A stretch of 64,000 bases of DNA from Paenibacillus kobensis NBRC 15729 (lineage in GTDB: Bacteria > Bacillota > Bacilli > Paenibacillales > Paenibacillaceae), in contig NZ_BILZ01000026.1 of the NCBI RefSeq assembly GCF_004000825.1, positions 16,047 to 80,046 of the forward strand, read 5' to 3'. The first letter of the stretch is position 1; each line of letters opens with the position of its first letter. Below are positions 25,798 through 35,144 of this stretch, piece by piece. The position numbers were made by a program, and so were the translations under genes. The notes under the pieces were generated by a model, which worked only from the letters and a program-made list of their open reading frames with translations, did no database searches and was not told the origin of the DNA.

Positions 25798-25837
25798 TGC
25801 ATTCACTCCTACCCGCTATTGGTCTGCAAAATAGGAA

Positions 25838-25873
25838 CGAACCCCTCGAAGCCGCTAAGCTCCAAGGGGTTCG
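25838..25873 (-). terminator. Hairpin after rplL, possible partial terminator
   Basis: CGAACCCCT...AGGGGTTCG closes a stem of at least 9 bp with further pairing inside, 18 bases after rplL. The tract after it is only CCTATTTTGC, so it probably lowers but does not stop read-through into the methyltransferase gene. Confidence 0.55.
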
Positions 25874-25890
25874 CCATCTCGTAAACGAGA

Positions 25891-26253
25891 TTATTTTACT
25901 TCTACCGATGCGCCTGCTTCTTCGAGCTTAGCTTTGATAGCTTCAGCTTCTTCTTTAGCAATTTTTTCTTTCAGCGCTTTAGGAGCGTTGTCTACAACTT
26001 CTTTCGCTTCTTTCAGGCCAAGACCCGTCAGTTCGCGAACAACTTTGATTACGTTGATTTTCGATGCGCCTGCGCTCGTCAGGATTACGTCGAATTCAGT
26101 TTGCTCAGCAACTTCTGCTGCGCCGCCGCCTGCAACTACTGCTACTGGAGCTGCAGCTGTTACGCCGAATTCTTCTTCAATTGCTTTTACCAGATCGTTC
26201 AGTTCGAGAACCGTCATAGCCTTGATGGCTTCCAAGATTTGCTCTTTAGACAT
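25891..26253 (-). CDS. rplL: 50S ribosomal protein L7/L12
   Basis: 120 residues: N-terminal dimerisation helices, Ala/Gly/Val hinge ([19 protein letters not shown]) and C-terminal factor-binding domain ending in [14 protein letters not shown]. It forms the stalk with L10 and recruits EF-Tu, EF-G and other GTPases, all encoded nearby. ATG at 26253 with GGAGGTTTAACC. Confidence 0.98.
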   Translation of the reverse strand: MSKEQILEAIKAMTVLELNDLVKAIEEEFGVTAAAPVAVVAGGGAAEVAEQTEFDVILTSAGASKINVIKVVRELTGLGLKEAKEVVDNAPKALKEKIAKEEAEAIKAKLEEAGASVEVK

Positions 26254-26328
26254 GGTTAAACCTCCATAAATTTAAGTTATTGGTATGGTTGATGCTAAGC
26301 CGTCCAAATTAGGCGGCAGGACAATTCA

Positions 26329-26832
26329 TTAAGCTTGTGCTTCTTGTTTCTCCGAAACGGCTTTGACTGCCAGCGCGAAGTTGCGAACTGGAGCTTGGAG
26401 CACGCTGAGGAGCATGGACAACAAACCTTCGCGGGACGGAAGATCCGCCAGCGCTTTGATTTGTTCTACGTCAACGACACGGCCTTCAACTACGCCGCCT
26501 TTAATCTTCAGAGCGTCGTTCTTCTTAGCGAAGCCGCTCAGGATTTTGGCAGGAGCAACGATGTCGTCGCCGCCAAACGCGATTGCCGTTGGACCCGTAA
26601 GAACAGCGTCCAGATCCGAAAGTTCAGCGGAAGCCGTAGCGCGGCGAACGAGCGAGTTCTTCAATACTTGGAACTCGATGCCCGCTTCACGCAGTTGCTT
26701 ACGCAGTTCCGTAACTTGCGCTACGTTCAAACCACGGTAGTCCGCTACGACAGTCGACGAGCTGTTGCGAAGTTTCGCAGCAATCTCTTCTACAGCCAAT
26801 TGTTTCTCTTGGATGATATTTGCGTTTGCCAT
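26329..26832 (-). CDS. rplJ: 50S ribosomal protein L10
   Basis: 167 residues from the ATG at 26832 ([20 protein letters not shown]), with GGGAGGTGTACAGA in front. An upstream in-frame start would run through the leader hairpin and is rejected. The N-terminal 23S-binding domain has [20 protein letters not shown]; the C-terminal helix binds L12 dimers. The L10-L12 complex also binds its own leader. Confidence 0.97.
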   Translation of the reverse strand: MANANIIQEKQLAVEEIAAKLRNSSSTVVADYRGLNVAQVTELRKQLREAGIEFQVLKNSLVRRATASAELSDLDAVLTGPTAIAFGGDDIVAPAKILSGFAKKNDALKIKGGVVEGRVVDVEQIKALADLPSREGLLSMLLSVLQAPVRNFALAVKAVSEKQEAQA

Positions 26833-26894
26833 TCTGTACACCTCCCGTAATTTATTGCACATTCCGTTACTTGCGTTTCCCCGCCCGTGATGCA

Positions 26895-27020
26895 TGAGAA
26901 AGGCCTTCGCAGACGATGCGAAGGCCATGATGGTCTGTTCAATCCCCCAAAGGGAAAGTCAAACACTGTATCATAACACCTCGGTAGGAAATTAAGCCTT
27001 ATGGGCACCTACTGTCTACG
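26895..27020 (-). ncRNA. L10 leader (ribosomal autoregulatory RNA) with attenuator
   Basis: The transcript before rplJ carries the well-known L10 leader pattern: AGACAGTAGGTG (about 27005-27016), then TAAGGCTTAA and TTCCTACCGAGGTG (about 26977-26990). In Bacillus the L10-L12 complex binds here. A strong hairpin follows at 26902-26926 (GGCCTTCGCA and complement, then TTTCTC), which would act as the attenuator terminator. Recognised from memory of the Rfam family; no covariance search was run. Confidence 0.88.
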
Positions 27021-27050
27021 GTATGCGTATTCGAAATTAGCGCGAATCTC

Positions 27051-27743
27051 TTAGCGGAACGAAGCCGCGTTCAGACGAGCACCAGGGCCCATCGTCGAAG
27101 AGATTGCAATGTTTTTGAGGTACACGCCTTTAGCCGATGCTGGTTTAGCACGGTTCAGCGCATCGATCAACGCTTTGAGGTTCTCAGAGAGCTTCTCAGT
27201 GTCGAACGATACTTTGCCGATCGGCGCGAGGATTTGGCCTGCGCGATCGAGACGGTACTCGATTTTACCAGCTTTGATCTCGGATACGGCTTTAGCAACG
27301 TCAAACGTTACCGTGCCGGCTTTCGGGTTAGGCATGAGGCCTTTACCGCCGAGAATACGGCCGAGTTTACCGACTTCAGCCATCATGTCAGGCGTAGCTA
27401 CGCAGACGTCGAAGTCGAACCAACCTTGTTGGATTTTGTTGATCATGTCGGAATCACCAACATAATCTGCGCCGGCAGCTTCTGCTTCCTTCGCTTTTTC
27501 GCCTTTAGCGAATACGAGAACGCGTTTCGTTTTACCCGTGCCGTTAGGCAGGACAACGACGCCACGAACCGCTTGGTCTTGTTTACGCGGGTCAACGCCC
27601 AGACGTACCGCAACCTCAACCGTCTCGTCGAATTTCGCCGTAGCGGCTTTCTTCACGAGCTCGATTGCTTCGAGTGCTTCGTAAGTTGCTTCGCTGTCAA
27701 TCAGCTTAGCAGCTTCCACGTATTTCTTACCGTGTTTAGCCAT
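27051..27743 (-). CDS. rplA: 50S ribosomal protein L1
   Basis: 230 residues from the ATG at 27743 ([14 protein letters not shown]), with AAGGAGGTTACTCACA in front. The signature [19 protein letters not shown] is present. L1 forms the mobile stalk that guides deacylated tRNA from the E site, and in many bacteria represses its own operon. An upstream in-frame start would add 20 residues of leader sequence. Confidence 0.97.
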   Translation of the reverse strand: MAKHGKKYVEAAKLIDSEATYEALEAIELVKKAATAKFDETVEVAVRLGVDPRKQDQAVRGVVVLPNGTGKTKRVLVFAKGEKAKEAEAAGADYVGDSDMINKIQQGWFDFDVCVATPDMMAEVGKLGRILGGKGLMPNPKAGTVTFDVAKAVSEIKAGKIEYRLDRAGQILAPIGKVSFDTEKLSENLKALIDALNRAKPASAKGVYLKNIAISSTMGPGARLNAASFR

Positions 27744-27874
27744 TGTGAGTAACCTCCTTGTGTGGTAGTAGCGGAATATCCTCCTTACGGATGATCCTCC
27801 CACTGTCGCGCAAGACGGTCATACCGTCTAACGCCGCCTTCTAGGCGCGATCCGTTACGATGAACGAAATCGGA
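27744..27874 (-). other. rplK-rplA spacer with three ribosome-site-like sequences
   Basis: The 131-base spacer holds a small hairpin (GACGGTATGACCGTC) and three purine-rich runs like ribosome sites: GGGAGG about 27793, AAGGAGG about 27780 and AAGGAGG about 27756. Only the last faces a start codon at a useful distance. The first two may be part of an L1-binding or other control element; this is inference. Confidence 0.4.
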
Positions 27875-28300
27875 TTAGTCTTCGATAACAACGCCCATGG
27901 AGCGCGCCGTACCTTCAACCATGCGCATTGCCGCTTCCACGGATGCTGCATTCAAGTCTTGCATTTTTTGCTCAGCGATTTCACGCACTTTCGCGCGTTT
28001 CACCGTTGCAACTTTCTTCTTGTTCGGTTCGCCGGATCCTTTAGGGATACCTGCTGCAACGCGAAGCAATACTGCTGCTGGTGGCGTCTTCGTTTCGAAC
28101 GTGAACGAACGGTCTTCGAATACGCTGATAACGACAGGAATGATCAGGCCCGCTTGGTCAGCCGTACGAGCGTTGAATTCCTTACAGAACGCCATGATGT
28201 TTACGCCTGCTTGACCGAGGGCTGGACCGATCGGCGGTGCCGGGTTCGCTTTGCCTGCTGGTACTTGCAGTTTAACCATCTTGATGACTTTCTTTGCCAT
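27875..28300 (-). CDS. rplK: 50S ribosomal protein L11
   Basis: 141 residues from the ATG at 28300 ([20 protein letters not shown]), with GGAGGTGTTTAGC in front. The N-terminal proline-rich segment ([16 protein letters not shown]) binds thiostrepton with 23S rRNA and is needed for RelA-type stringent response. Follows nusG as usual. Confidence 0.97.
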   Translation of the reverse strand: MAKKVIKMVKLQVPAGKANPAPPIGPALGQAGVNIMAFCKEFNARTADQAGLIIPVVISVFEDRSFTFETKTPPAAVLLRVAAGIPKGSGEPNKKKVATVKRAKVREIAEQKMQDLNAASVEAAMRMVEGTARSMGVVIED

Positions 28301-28338
28301 GCTAAACACCTCCTTAACCAGTTACGGAAACCAGATTA

Positions 28339-28872
28339 TTATATCTTCTCCACTTGCGTGTAATCAAGCTCAAGTGGGGTTTCCCTGCCAAACATGTTGA
28401 CGTGCACCTTCAGCTTGCTCTTATCGAGCAAAATCTCTTCGATCGTGCCGACAAAGCCTGCGAAAGGCCCCACCTTCACGCTGACGGTCTCTTTCAGTTC
28501 AAACTCGATCTTCGGTTTCGGCTCCTCGATACCCATGTGTTTCAAAATTTGATCCACTTCTTCAGGCATCAGGGGAGTCGGCTTAGATCCGGACCCTGTC
28601 GAACCGACGAAGCCCGTTACACCGGGAGTATTGCGAACGACATACCAGGAATCATCCGTTTGAATCATTTCCACTAGGACGTAGCCGGGGTAAACTTTAC
28701 GCATGACGGTCTTTTTCTTACCGTCCTTGTTCACCACTTCTTCTTCCATCGGAACGAGCACGCGGAAGATTTTGTCTTCCATGCCCATTGATTCGACGCG
28801 GCGCTCCAGATTCGCCTTCACTTTGTTCTCATACCCAGAGTAAGTATGGACTACATACCACCGTTTTTCCAT
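28339..28872 (-). CDS. nusG: Transcription termination/antitermination factor NusG
   Basis: 177 residues from the ATG at 28872 (MEKRWYVVHTYSGYENKVKANL), favoured over an ATG two codons upstream that abuts the AGGTGG ribosome site. NGN domain (VYPGYVLVEM, TPGVTGFVGS) is followed by a C-terminal KOW domain (VGPFAGFVGTIEEI). NusG binds the polymerase clamp and, through KOW, S10 or Rho. The secE-nusG pair is conserved. Confidence 0.97.
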   Translation of the reverse strand: MEKRWYVVHTYSGYENKVKANLERRVESMGMEDKIFRVLVPMEEEVVNKDGKKKTVMRKVYPGYVLVEMIQTDDSWYVVRNTPGVTGFVGSTGSGSKPTPLMPEEVDQILKHMGIEEPKPKIEFELKETVSVKVGPFAGFVGTIEEILLDKSKLKVHVNMFGRETPLELDYTQVEKI

Positions 28873-28895
28873 AGCCATCCACCTTCGGACTCTTC

Positions 28896-29105
28896 TTAAA
28901 CAATCAGTTCAACCAATTCAGAGATCCCGATGTCAAGAACCCAAAAGTAGACTGTCACGAGCACAATGGTAACGAGTACGACAATCGTATAGCTTGTCAA
29001 CTCTTTACGGCTCGGCCATTTTACTTTCTTCAGTTCTGCCCAACTGTCCGCGAAGAAACTGAACGTTGTTCCGAAGCCTTGCTTCATCTTAGCCAAAAAA
29101 GCCAC
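28896..29105 (-). CDS. secE: Preprotein translocase subunit SecE
   Basis: 69 residues from a GTG at 29105, six bases after GGAGGT. The conserved amphipathic helix AELKKVKWPSRKEL precedes one membrane helix (TIVVLVTIVLVTVYFWVLDIG). SecE clamps SecY in the protein export channel. The single-helix form is typical of Gram-positive bacteria. Confidence 0.95.
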   Translation of the reverse strand: MAFLAKMKQGFGTTFSFFADSWAELKKVKWPSRKELTSYTIVVLVTIVLVTVYFWVLDIGISELVELIV

Positions 29106-29123
29106 GTTCACACCTCCATTAGA

Positions 29124-29273
29124 CTATCTCGTCTCGCGATGAGGAGTATGCTCGTTACAGAACTTGCAAAACTTCTTCATCTCGATGCGGTCGGGGTGGT
29201 TGCGCTTGTTCTTGTTCGTTGCATAGTTTCTTTGTTTGCAATTCGTACAAGCCAACGTAATGATTACCCGCAT
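29124..29273 (-). CDS. rpmG: 50S ribosomal protein L33, zinc-binding form
   Basis: 49 residues, [20 protein letters not shown], with C9-x2-C12 and C36-x2-C39, so the zinc form. The ATG at 29273 is preceded by AGGAGGTGTACTTCA. It is the first gene of the rpmG-secE-nusG cluster, as in Bacillus. Confidence 0.95.
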   Translation of the reverse strand: MRVIITLACTNCKQRNYATNKNKRNHPDRIEMKKFCKFCNEHTPHRETR

Positions 29274-29378
29274 TGAAGTACACCTCCTGAGCTGTACTTA
29301 GTGTTGCTCTTTTATGTTGAATCATGGTTGATTCCTGAGCCAATAGGTTGAAAATTGCAGTTTTGGACCTACCCAAAC

Positions 29379-29407
29379 AGAGTATCATATCGCAATTTTC
29401 GTGTCAA
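29379..29407 (-). promoter_or_regulatory. Promoter of rpmG-secE-nusG-rplK and on
   Basis: TTGACA, a 17-base spacer and TACTCT, with TG just before the -10 (extended). An imperfect inverted repeat (GCCGA...TCGGC, 29409-29435) sits directly upstream of the -35. Confidence 0.75.
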
Positions 29408-29663
29408 TGCCGATATATTCAACAACATATTCGGCGTTTAGGAGGAGCAAACACGCATCATTCCTGGATTCTTCGACAATTGGGACTGCATCGGGCGCCC
29501 TCGCAGCAGTATGGCCAATTTTCGGCAATATAGACATAATTGTAATATCCTATCGTTTAAACGCGTAAAAACACGCTTCGCCCCTACCATATGCGCAAGA
29601 GTCTATCTTGGCTTTTCTCGTCTTCAACCATCATCAATTCCACAACCAACCTGCAGCGAGCCA
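29408..29663. other. Non-coding stretch between rpmG promoter and sigH terminator
   Basis: Apart from the inverted repeat at 29409-29435 I see no gene, RNA or convincing promoter here. Confidence 0.6.
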
Positions 29664-29692
29664 ACAAAAAAGAGACGCTTCCGCGCCTCTTA
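29664..29692 (-). terminator. sigH terminator
   Basis: AAGAGGCGC-ggaa-GCGTCTCTT followed by TTTTTTG on the minus strand, 52 bases after the sigH stop. Confidence 0.9.
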
Positions 29693-29744
29693 AGGTTCCA
29701 TGTTCTATTGAATAATAGCTTGGCACGTCTCTAACCGAACGGCT

Positions 29745-30395
29745 TCAACTACCGACATCGCGCAATTCCAGATAACGTTCCAACTTCCGCTTCACACGTT
29801 GAAGCGCATTATCGATCGACTTCACATGCCGATCCAGATCAACCGCGATCTCCTGATAAGACCTGCCGTCTAGGTACAGCATGAGTACCTTGCGTTCAAG
29901 ATCGCTAAGGATCTCGGACATCTTGTCTTCTAAGCCAACAAACTCTTCTTGGTTAATAATCAATTCTTCCGGATCGGACACTCGAGTGCCGCAAATGACA
30001 TCCAGAAGAGTGCGGTCGGAATCTTCATCGTATATCGGCTTGTCCAGCGATACGTACGAATTAAGGGGAATATGCTTCTGACGGGTAGCCGTCTTAATCG
30101 CCGTTATAATCTGCCGTGTAATACACAGTTCGGCAAACGCCTTGAACGACGACAACTTGTCACCCTTGAAATCCCGAATCGACTTGTATAAGCCAATCAT
30201 GCCTTCCTGGACGATATCTTCCCGGTCGGCGCCGATCAGAAAATAAGAACGAGCTTTCGCGCGAACGAAATTACGGTACTTGTTAATCAAATACTCCAAA
30301 GCTTCGCTGTCGCCTTCGCGGACCGCCTCCACGATATCCTCGTCCGTTCTGCAGTCATATCCGTCCGTACTCGTTTCTTTGAGGTCGATGCTCAC
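29745..30395 (-). CDS. sigH: RNA polymerase sigma-H factor
   Basis: 216 residues. Region 2 (EALEYLINKYRNFVRAKARSYFLIGADREDIVQEGMIGLYK) and region 4 (LSDLERKVLMLYLDGRSYQEIAVDLDRHVKSIDNALQRVKRKL) match Bacillus SigH, which starts sporulation and competence programmes at the end of growth. GTG at 30395, 7 bases after GGAGGG. Position between rae1 and rpmG is conserved. Upstream are a sigma-A promoter and an inverted repeat that may be a control site. Confidence 0.96.
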   Translation of the reverse strand: MSIDLKETSTDGYDCRTDEDIVEAVREGDSEALEYLINKYRNFVRAKARSYFLIGADREDIVQEGMIGLYKSIRDFKGDKLSSFKAFAELCITRQIITAIKTATRQKHIPLNSYVSLDKPIYDEDSDRTLLDVICGTRVSDPEELIINQEEFVGLEDKMSEILSDLERKVLMLYLDGRSYQEIAVDLDRHVKSIDNALQRVKRKLERYLELRDVGS

Positions 30396-30458
30396 GAACT
30401 ATCCCTCCGGCCTGCAAGGCGTACACTGCTCGACTCCGTCTCTATCAAGCATAGAAAC

Positions 30459-30488
30459 AGTATACATTATGTAACTTCCAGCCGTCAA
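30459..30488 (-). promoter_or_regulatory. sigH promoter
   Basis: TTGACG, an 18-base spacer and TATACT on the minus strand, about 70 bases before the GTG start. In Bacillus sigH is read by sigma-A and repressed by AbrB. Confidence 0.75.
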
Positions 30489-30509
30489 CCGAAACGAGCG
30501 GGCGCGGAC

Positions 30510-30535
30510 GCTTACAAAATACTAGATTTGTAAGC
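30510..30535. promoter_or_regulatory. 9-bp inverted repeat upstream of the sigH promoter
   Basis: GCTTACAAA and TTTGTAAGC with an 8-base centre, ending 21 bases upstream of the -35. The symmetry and place suggest a protein-binding site; a poor rae1 terminator is less likely since no U tract follows. Confidence 0.45.
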
Positions 30536-30605
30536 ATATGGACTGCGTATGTTAAAGACCTGTTAGCTGGATGTAAAGATGCACAACATGATGCTAACAT
30601 TTACC

Positions 30606-31136
30606 TCACATATCACCTCGCCGCATCCGTTCGAACCTCGCTCGCACGTCTAGAGAAAGCGTGCCATCGACCGTATTGCGTTTGGCCGGTTTCGCTTCCA
30701 CATCCCGCAGTGTCGCCTGGATCAGCTTTCGTTTCTGCTCAACATCGATCAGAAGTTCCCGCGCCGACACCCGCAGTGCTCCTTTGCCGAACGCGACATG
30801 CTGCTCGGTCATATCCGAAGTCGCAACGTATATCTCACGGCCTCTCACCGTCAATTCCGCTACAAGACGTTCGATGCACTCGTCCGCCGTTTCTTTCTCT
30901 CTCGTATAGACAACCATTAGCTTATGCTGTTTGAACTTCGCCCCGAGACCGGGAACTTGATGCGCATCGAATACGACATAGACAAGCATTCCGGTAAACC
31001 CTTGATAATCCGCCAGCATATCAAGAAGCGCATCCCGCGCGTCTTCCAGATCCAGATCGCGGAGACGATGCAGCACCGGCCAGGCGCCTATGATGTTGTA
31101 GCCGTCGACCAGAAGCACGTCTCCCCTCCGGTTCAT
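30606..31136 (-). CDS. rae1: Ribosome-dependent mRNA endonuclease Rae1 (YacP)
   Basis: 176 residues, NYN/PIN-like fold: VDGYNIIGAWP (N-terminal acidic site), VVFDAHQVPG and VATSDMTEQ. Bacillus Rae1 cuts mRNA inside the ribosomal A site. The ATG at 31136 lies two bases after the rlmB stop; a GTG at 31118, after GGAGGGG, fits the shorter Bacillus N-terminus and may be the true start. Order mrnC-rlmB-rae1-sigH is conserved. Confidence 0.9.
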   Translation of the reverse strand: MNRRGDVLLVDGYNIIGAWPVLHRLRDLDLEDARDALLDMLADYQGFTGMLVYVVFDAHQVPGLGAKFKQHKLMVVYTREKETADECIERLVAELTVRGREIYVATSDMTEQHVAFGKGALRVSARELLIDVEQKRKLIQATLRDVEAKPAKRNTVDGTLSLDVRARFERMRRGDM

Positions 31137-31138
31137 TG

Positions 31139-31987
31139 CTATACGCCCCGCCGCTGCCGCAGTACTTCATACATCAGCACGCCGGCGGCCACTGACGCAT
31201 TAAGCGAGTTCAGCTTGCCGGCCATCGGCAGCTTGACGAGGAAATCGCATTTCTCCCGTATAAGGCGGCCCATGCCCTTGCCTTCGTTGCCGATGACGAG
31301 AGCGAGCGGCATATCGAACTTCGTGCGGTATACATCCTGCTCTGCTGAAACGTCTGTTCCGGCTACCCAGACGCCCTGCTCCTTGAGAGACTCTATTGTC
31401 TGCGCCAGATTCGTGACGCGCGCGACCGGAACGTACTCCGCGGCCCCCGCGGACGTCTTGGCTACCGTCGCGGTCAAGCCGACGGAACGACGCTTCGGAA
31501 TAATAACCCCATGCACACCTGTACATTCCGCAGTACGCAGAATTGAGCCGAGATTATGCGGATCTTCGATCTCGTCCAACAGCAGCAGAAAAGGCGTCTC
31601 CCCCTTCGCCTTCGCGGCTTCGAGCAGCTCGTCCACTTCGTAGTAGCGGTAAGGCGCTACCTGTGCAATGACGCCCTGATGCGCCACCTCGCCAGCCATC
31701 GAATCGAGCTTCCGCTTGTCCGCGAACTGCACAATAATGCCCAGTTGCTTCGCCTCTGCCACAATCGGGGCGGTCAGATGTTTCTGGGCGCCTTCCGCGA
31801 TCCATATCTTATTAATCTCCCTGCCGGAGCGCAGCGCCTCCATTACGGGATGTTTGCCTGCAACAATCTCTTCGCTGCCTGCCTGCTCGTCTTCTCTTGC
31901 ACGCTCGGCCGTACGGACCGGCGGCTGGTCTTCCGTCCGGTCACGGCGGCGGTCTTGTTTATAAGGGTGACGCTGTTGTTTCATCAT
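31139..31987 (-). CDS. rlmB: 23S rRNA 2'-O-methylguanosine methyltransferase, RlmB/TrmH family
   Basis: 282 residues. A basic, probably flexible N-terminus of about 40 residues precedes a substrate-binding domain (AGKHPVMEALRSGREI) and the SPOUT knot domain: LLLDEIEDPHNLGSILRTAE, LALVIGNEGKGMGRL and LNSLNASVAAGVLMYE, the three TrmH motifs. It overlaps mrnC by four bases (ATGA). G2251 as the target is inferred from E. coli RlmB. Confidence 0.92.
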   Translation of the reverse strand: MMKQQRHPYKQDRRRDRTEDQPPVRTAERAREDEQAGSEEIVAGKHPVMEALRSGREINKIWIAEGAQKHLTAPIVAEAKQLGIIVQFADKRKLDSMAGEVAHQGVIAQVAPYRYYEVDELLEAAKAKGETPFLLLLDEIEDPHNLGSILRTAECTGVHGVIIPKRRSVGLTATVAKTSAGAAEYVPVARVTNLAQTIESLKEQGVWVAGTDVSAEQDVYRTKFDMPLALVIGNEGKGMGRLIREKCDFLVKLPMAGKLNSLNASVAAGVLMYEVLRQRRGV

Positions 31988-32445
31988 GATTCCTCCTGGG
32001 GCGACTTCGGCCCTTCTTCGTCAAGTGCGGCCGCCAGCAGCTCCCGGATTCTTGTGCTGCGCCGTTCATAGAACAGATAGCCGAACAACGCTTCGAGAGC
32101 GGTTGCGTGCCGGTAATCGGCATGATCCGCATTCTTCGGCGGCGAGCCGGACTTTGCATTGCGCCCTCTGCGCACGACGTCCGCCTCTTCCTCCGTCAAC
32201 AGAGGCATCAGCCGGTCCAGCGTCTGCCGCTGCGCCTTGGCGGATACCCGCTTCGTTGCTTCCCGGTGAAGCTCATGCGATTTATGATTCGGCTTCGATA
32301 TCAAATATTGCCGGACAAGCAGCTCGTATACTGCATCGCCCGCATAGGCCAACACGACCGGATTCATGAGCCTCGCCGATTTGGCGGGCTCATGAATGAG
32401 CAGATCGAGCATCTCCAACTCTGCACCTAGTTCGCGGTTACTCAT
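31984..32445 (-). CDS. mrnC: Mini-ribonuclease III
   Basis: 153 residues from the ATG at 32445, which overlaps the cysS stop as ATGA. The RNase III catalytic domain only: NPVVLAYAGDAVYELLVR with its acidic site, and ATALEALFGYLFYERR. There is no dsRNA-binding domain. In Bacillus it matures the 23S rRNA ends together with L3. Confidence 0.94.
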   Translation of the reverse strand: MSNRELGAELEMLDLLIHEPAKSARLMNPVVLAYAGDAVYELLVRQYLISKPNHKSHELHREATKRVSAKAQRQTLDRLMPLLTEEEADVVRRGRNAKSGSPPKNADHADYRHATALEALFGYLFYERRSTRIRELLAAALDEEGPKSPQEES

Positions 32446-33869
32446 TTGCGCCGCCACTTAATGCCCTGCGGCGTATCTTCCAGCACAATATTCTCCGCTG
32501 CGAGTATATCGCGGATTTCGTCGGCGCGCGCCCAGTTCTTAGCCTTGCGCGCTTCCGTGCGCTCGATGATCAGCTTCTCGATCTGCTCGTCGAGCAAATC
32601 AGCGGCGGCGTCTTGAACCGGCAGCAAGCCGAGAATCCGGTCGAACTTCTCGATCAGTGCGAGCAGCGCGTTCAGTTCGCCAGCTGTCACGTCCTGCTGA
32701 AGCATGACGCCGTTCGCTTCCGATACGAGCTCGAACAACGCGGTTACCGCGTCAGGCGTATTTAAATCATCGTTCATCTTCGCCATGAACTGAGCTTCGA
32801 TCGCGGCCAGCCGCCCATCGAGTGCATGGTTCCCGGAAGCCGCTCCTTGGGAGGACACAGCATCCGCGTTAAGCGAAGAGAGACGGTGGCGCAAATTCGA
32901 TACGCAGTTCGCGATGCGCTCCACACTGTTCTCCGCTTGCTTGACTGAGTCGTCGCTGAAGTTCAGCGGACTGCGGTAATGCGTCGTCAGCATGAAGTAG
33001 CGAATGACATTCGGCTTGATCTGTTTCAGCAGCTCACGGACCGTAATGCCGTTGCCGAGCGACTTCGACATTTTCTCATTGTTGATATGAATGTAGCCGT
33101 TATGCATCCAGTAACGGGCAAGCGGCTTGCCCGTCAACGATTCCGACTGCGCTACCTCGCACTCATGGTGCGGGAACTGCAGATCGTGGCCGCCGCCGTG
33201 AATATCGAGCGTATCGCCAAGATATTCGCGAGCCATCGCCGAGCATTCGATATGCCAACCTGGACGGCCGTCTCCCCATGGACTCGGCCAGAAGATTTCG
33301 CCCGGCTTCGCCCCTTTCCACAAGACGAAATCCTGCGCATTCTCCTTGCGTTCGCCCACTTCGATCCGGATGCCGTGCTGCAGCTCTTCCGTATTCTGGT
33401 GCGACAGCTTGCCATATTCGGCGAACTTGTTCGTACGGAAATACACGTCTCCGCCGCTCTCATAGGCGATATCCTTGTCGACAAGCCCCTGGATAAAATC
33501 AACGATCAACGGAATATGGTCCGTAACTCGCGGATTGCGGGTCGCCTTATTCACGCCGAGCGCTTCAATGTCTTCATTGAACGCCGCGATGAAAGTGTCC
33601 GCCACTTCGGGCACGGTAGTGCCCAGTTGCTCCGCCTTACGGATCAGCTTATCGTCGACGTCCGTAAAGTTGACGATATACGTTACTTCGTTGCCTAGCG
33701 CTTCTAGATAGCGTCTCACAACATCGAAGAAGATAACCGGGCGCGCATTGCCGATATGAATATAGTCATACACGGTCGGCCCGCATACGTACATCTTGAC
33801 ATGGCCCTGCTGCTGCGGCACGAATGCCTCCTGCGCACGGGTCATCGTATTATAGATGGAAAGCGTCAT
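32442..33869 (-). CDS. cysS: Cysteinyl-tRNA synthetase
   Basis: 475 residues, class I. HIGH motif as IHIGNARP (about 37-44), KMSKS motif as KMSKSLGN, and zinc ligands in CGPTVYD, HIECSAM and [10 protein letters not shown]. The start overlaps the cysE stop by four bases. Together with cysE it is controlled by the upstream cysteine T-box, linking cysteine synthesis and charging. Confidence 0.97.
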   Translation of the reverse strand: MTLSIYNTMTRAQEAFVPQQQGHVKMYVCGPTVYDYIHIGNARPVIFFDVVRRYLEALGNEVTYIVNFTDVDDKLIRKAEQLGTTVPEVADTFIAAFNEDIEALGVNKATRNPRVTDHIPLIVDFIQGLVDKDIAYESGGDVYFRTNKFAEYGKLSHQNTEELQHGIRIEVGERKENAQDFVLWKGAKPGEIFWPSPWGDGRPGWHIECSAMAREYLGDTLDIHGGGHDLQFPHHECEVAQSESLTGKPLARYWMHNGYIHINNEKMSKSLGNGITVRELLKQIKPNVIRYFMLTTHYRSPLNFSDDSVKQAENSVERIANCVSNLRHRLSSLNADAVSSQGAASGNHALDGRLAAIEAQFMAKMNDDLNTPDAVTALFELVSEANGVMLQQDVTAGELNALLALIEKFDRILGLLPVQDAAADLLDEQIEKLIIERTEARKAKNWARADEIRDILAAENIVLEDTPQGIKWRRK

Positions 33870-34555
33870 TTGACTGATTCTCCTTCGAGTACGGGCTCTT
33901 TCTCCAAGGACTTTCCCTTGAGGGCCCTCAATTCGCGTACCTCATGCCTGAGGTCGGTTATTTCCTTCTGCATCATACGAAGCATCTCCACGACCGGATC
34001 CGGCAAATTCGTATGATCGAGCCGATCGTTCACCCGTTCGCCGTTGCGTCTGACGATCCGTCCCGGAATGCCGACGACCGTACTGTTCTCCGGCACAGCG
34101 CGCAGCACGACCGAATTGGCTCCAATATTGGAATTAGCACCGACCGTGAACGAGCCAAGCACCTTGGCGCCCGATGCGATAACAACATTATTGCCGATCG
34201 TCGGGTGGCGCTTCCCTTTTTCCTTACCGGTACCGCCTAATGTTACACCTTGATAAATAATGACGTCGTCGCCGATCTCGCACGTCTCCCCAATGACGAC
34301 GCCCATACCGTGATCGATGAACAACCGGTCGCCGATCCGTGCTCCAGGATGAATCTCAATACCGGTCATGAAACGGCTGAATTGCGAAATGCCGCGCGCG
34401 ACAGCGAACCATCCCCGTTTGTAGAATCCGTGCGCAATTCGATGGGCCCAGATCGCATGCAGACCCGAATAAGTAAACACGACCTCAAGCCGGCTCCGGG
34501 CCGCAGGATCGTTATCGAATACCGCTTGAATATCCGATCGTATATGTCTGAACAT
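33866..34555 (-). CDS. cysE: Serine O-acetyltransferase
   Basis: 229 residues from the ATG at 34555, 6 bases after AGGGGGAG. The left-handed beta-helix of hexapeptide repeats has the catalytic [16 protein letters not shown] and [18 protein letters not shown]. It makes O-acetylserine for cysteine synthesis. An upstream in-frame start would add 41 residues unlike the family. Expression is set by the T-box upstream. Confidence 0.96.
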   Translation of the reverse strand: MFRHIRSDIQAVFDNDPAARSRLEVVFTYSGLHAIWAHRIAHGFYKRGWFAVARGISQFSRFMTGIEIHPGARIGDRLFIDHGMGVVIGETCEIGDDVIIYQGVTLGGTGKEKGKRHPTIGNNVVIASGAKVLGSFTVGANSNIGANSVVLRAVPENSTVVGIPGRIVRRNGERVNDRLDHTNLPDPVVEMLRMMQKEITDLRHEVRELRALKGKSLEKEPVLEGESVK

Positions 34556-34723
34556 TCCAACTCCCCCTCTCATCCAATGCCCGGCCGCAGCCGATGCATG
34601 CAATACCGATTCACTAGCAGTGTGGATATATGCAAAAAATTCATGTAGTCCGTCGCCATCCCGCCTTAGCGATCCCAACAGTATTAACCGCTTTTTCTTC
34701 TCGCATTCGTTAGGTCGTTATAT
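34556..34723 (-). other. Spacer from T-box terminator to cysE
   Basis: About 170 bases between the T-box terminator and cysE. I see only the cysE ribosome site (AGGGGGAG, 34561-34570) and no gene. Confidence 0.6.
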
Positions 34724-35110
34724 GCAAAAAAGCCTCCGCAGTCCAATAGGACTGCAGAGGCGTATCGATCGCGGTTCCACTCTGCCTGAACGACCTTGCT
34801 GCTGCTTCCATCAGCATCAAGCAAGAGCCATTCATCTCGTGTGCCTTATAACGGTAGCATCCCGTTGCCGCCTACCCCGCCAGCACAACCTTTCGTTACC
34901 TGACAATCAAGTCAGGGCTGCAAGGCATGCAGTCGGATCGGAGCAAGGCTCCCAGGTGCATCAGCATCGCTGCGGAATTGGACAACTTGCAGCCCATATG
35001 CATAACTCTCCCAATGGCGAGCTTCCGCATGACGGTTGTCCTCTCTGCGAATCCCGTTATCGCGCGCTTCTCCTGTTCCAAGCCTTTACTAGTATCAGAC
35101 GATAATCTTA
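34724..35110 (-). ncRNA. T-box riboswitch, cysteine-specific, upstream of cysE-cysS
   Basis: The T-box sequence AGAGTGGAACCGCG lies at 34770-34783. The terminator stem GCCTCTGCAGTCC and complement with a TTTTTTGC tail is at 34724-34762. In Stem I, GGACAAC pairs with GTTGTCC, and TGC just 5' of the lower strand (34989-34991) is in place for the specifier, a cysteine codon followed by A. Uncharged tRNA-Cys should therefore allow cysE-cysS transcription. Specifier assigned by eye. Confidence 0.92.
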
Positions 35111-35115
35111 CGCTT

Positions 35116-35144
35116 AGTATACCGAATCGACGCCGAAGTGACAA
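35116..35144 (-). promoter_or_regulatory. Promoter of the T-box and cysE-cysS
   Basis: TTGTCA, a 17-base spacer and TATACT on the minus strand, just upstream of the T-box. It lies 50 bases after the gltX stop, past a short GGGCAT/ATGCCC hairpin that may weaken read-through from gltX. Confidence 0.8.
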
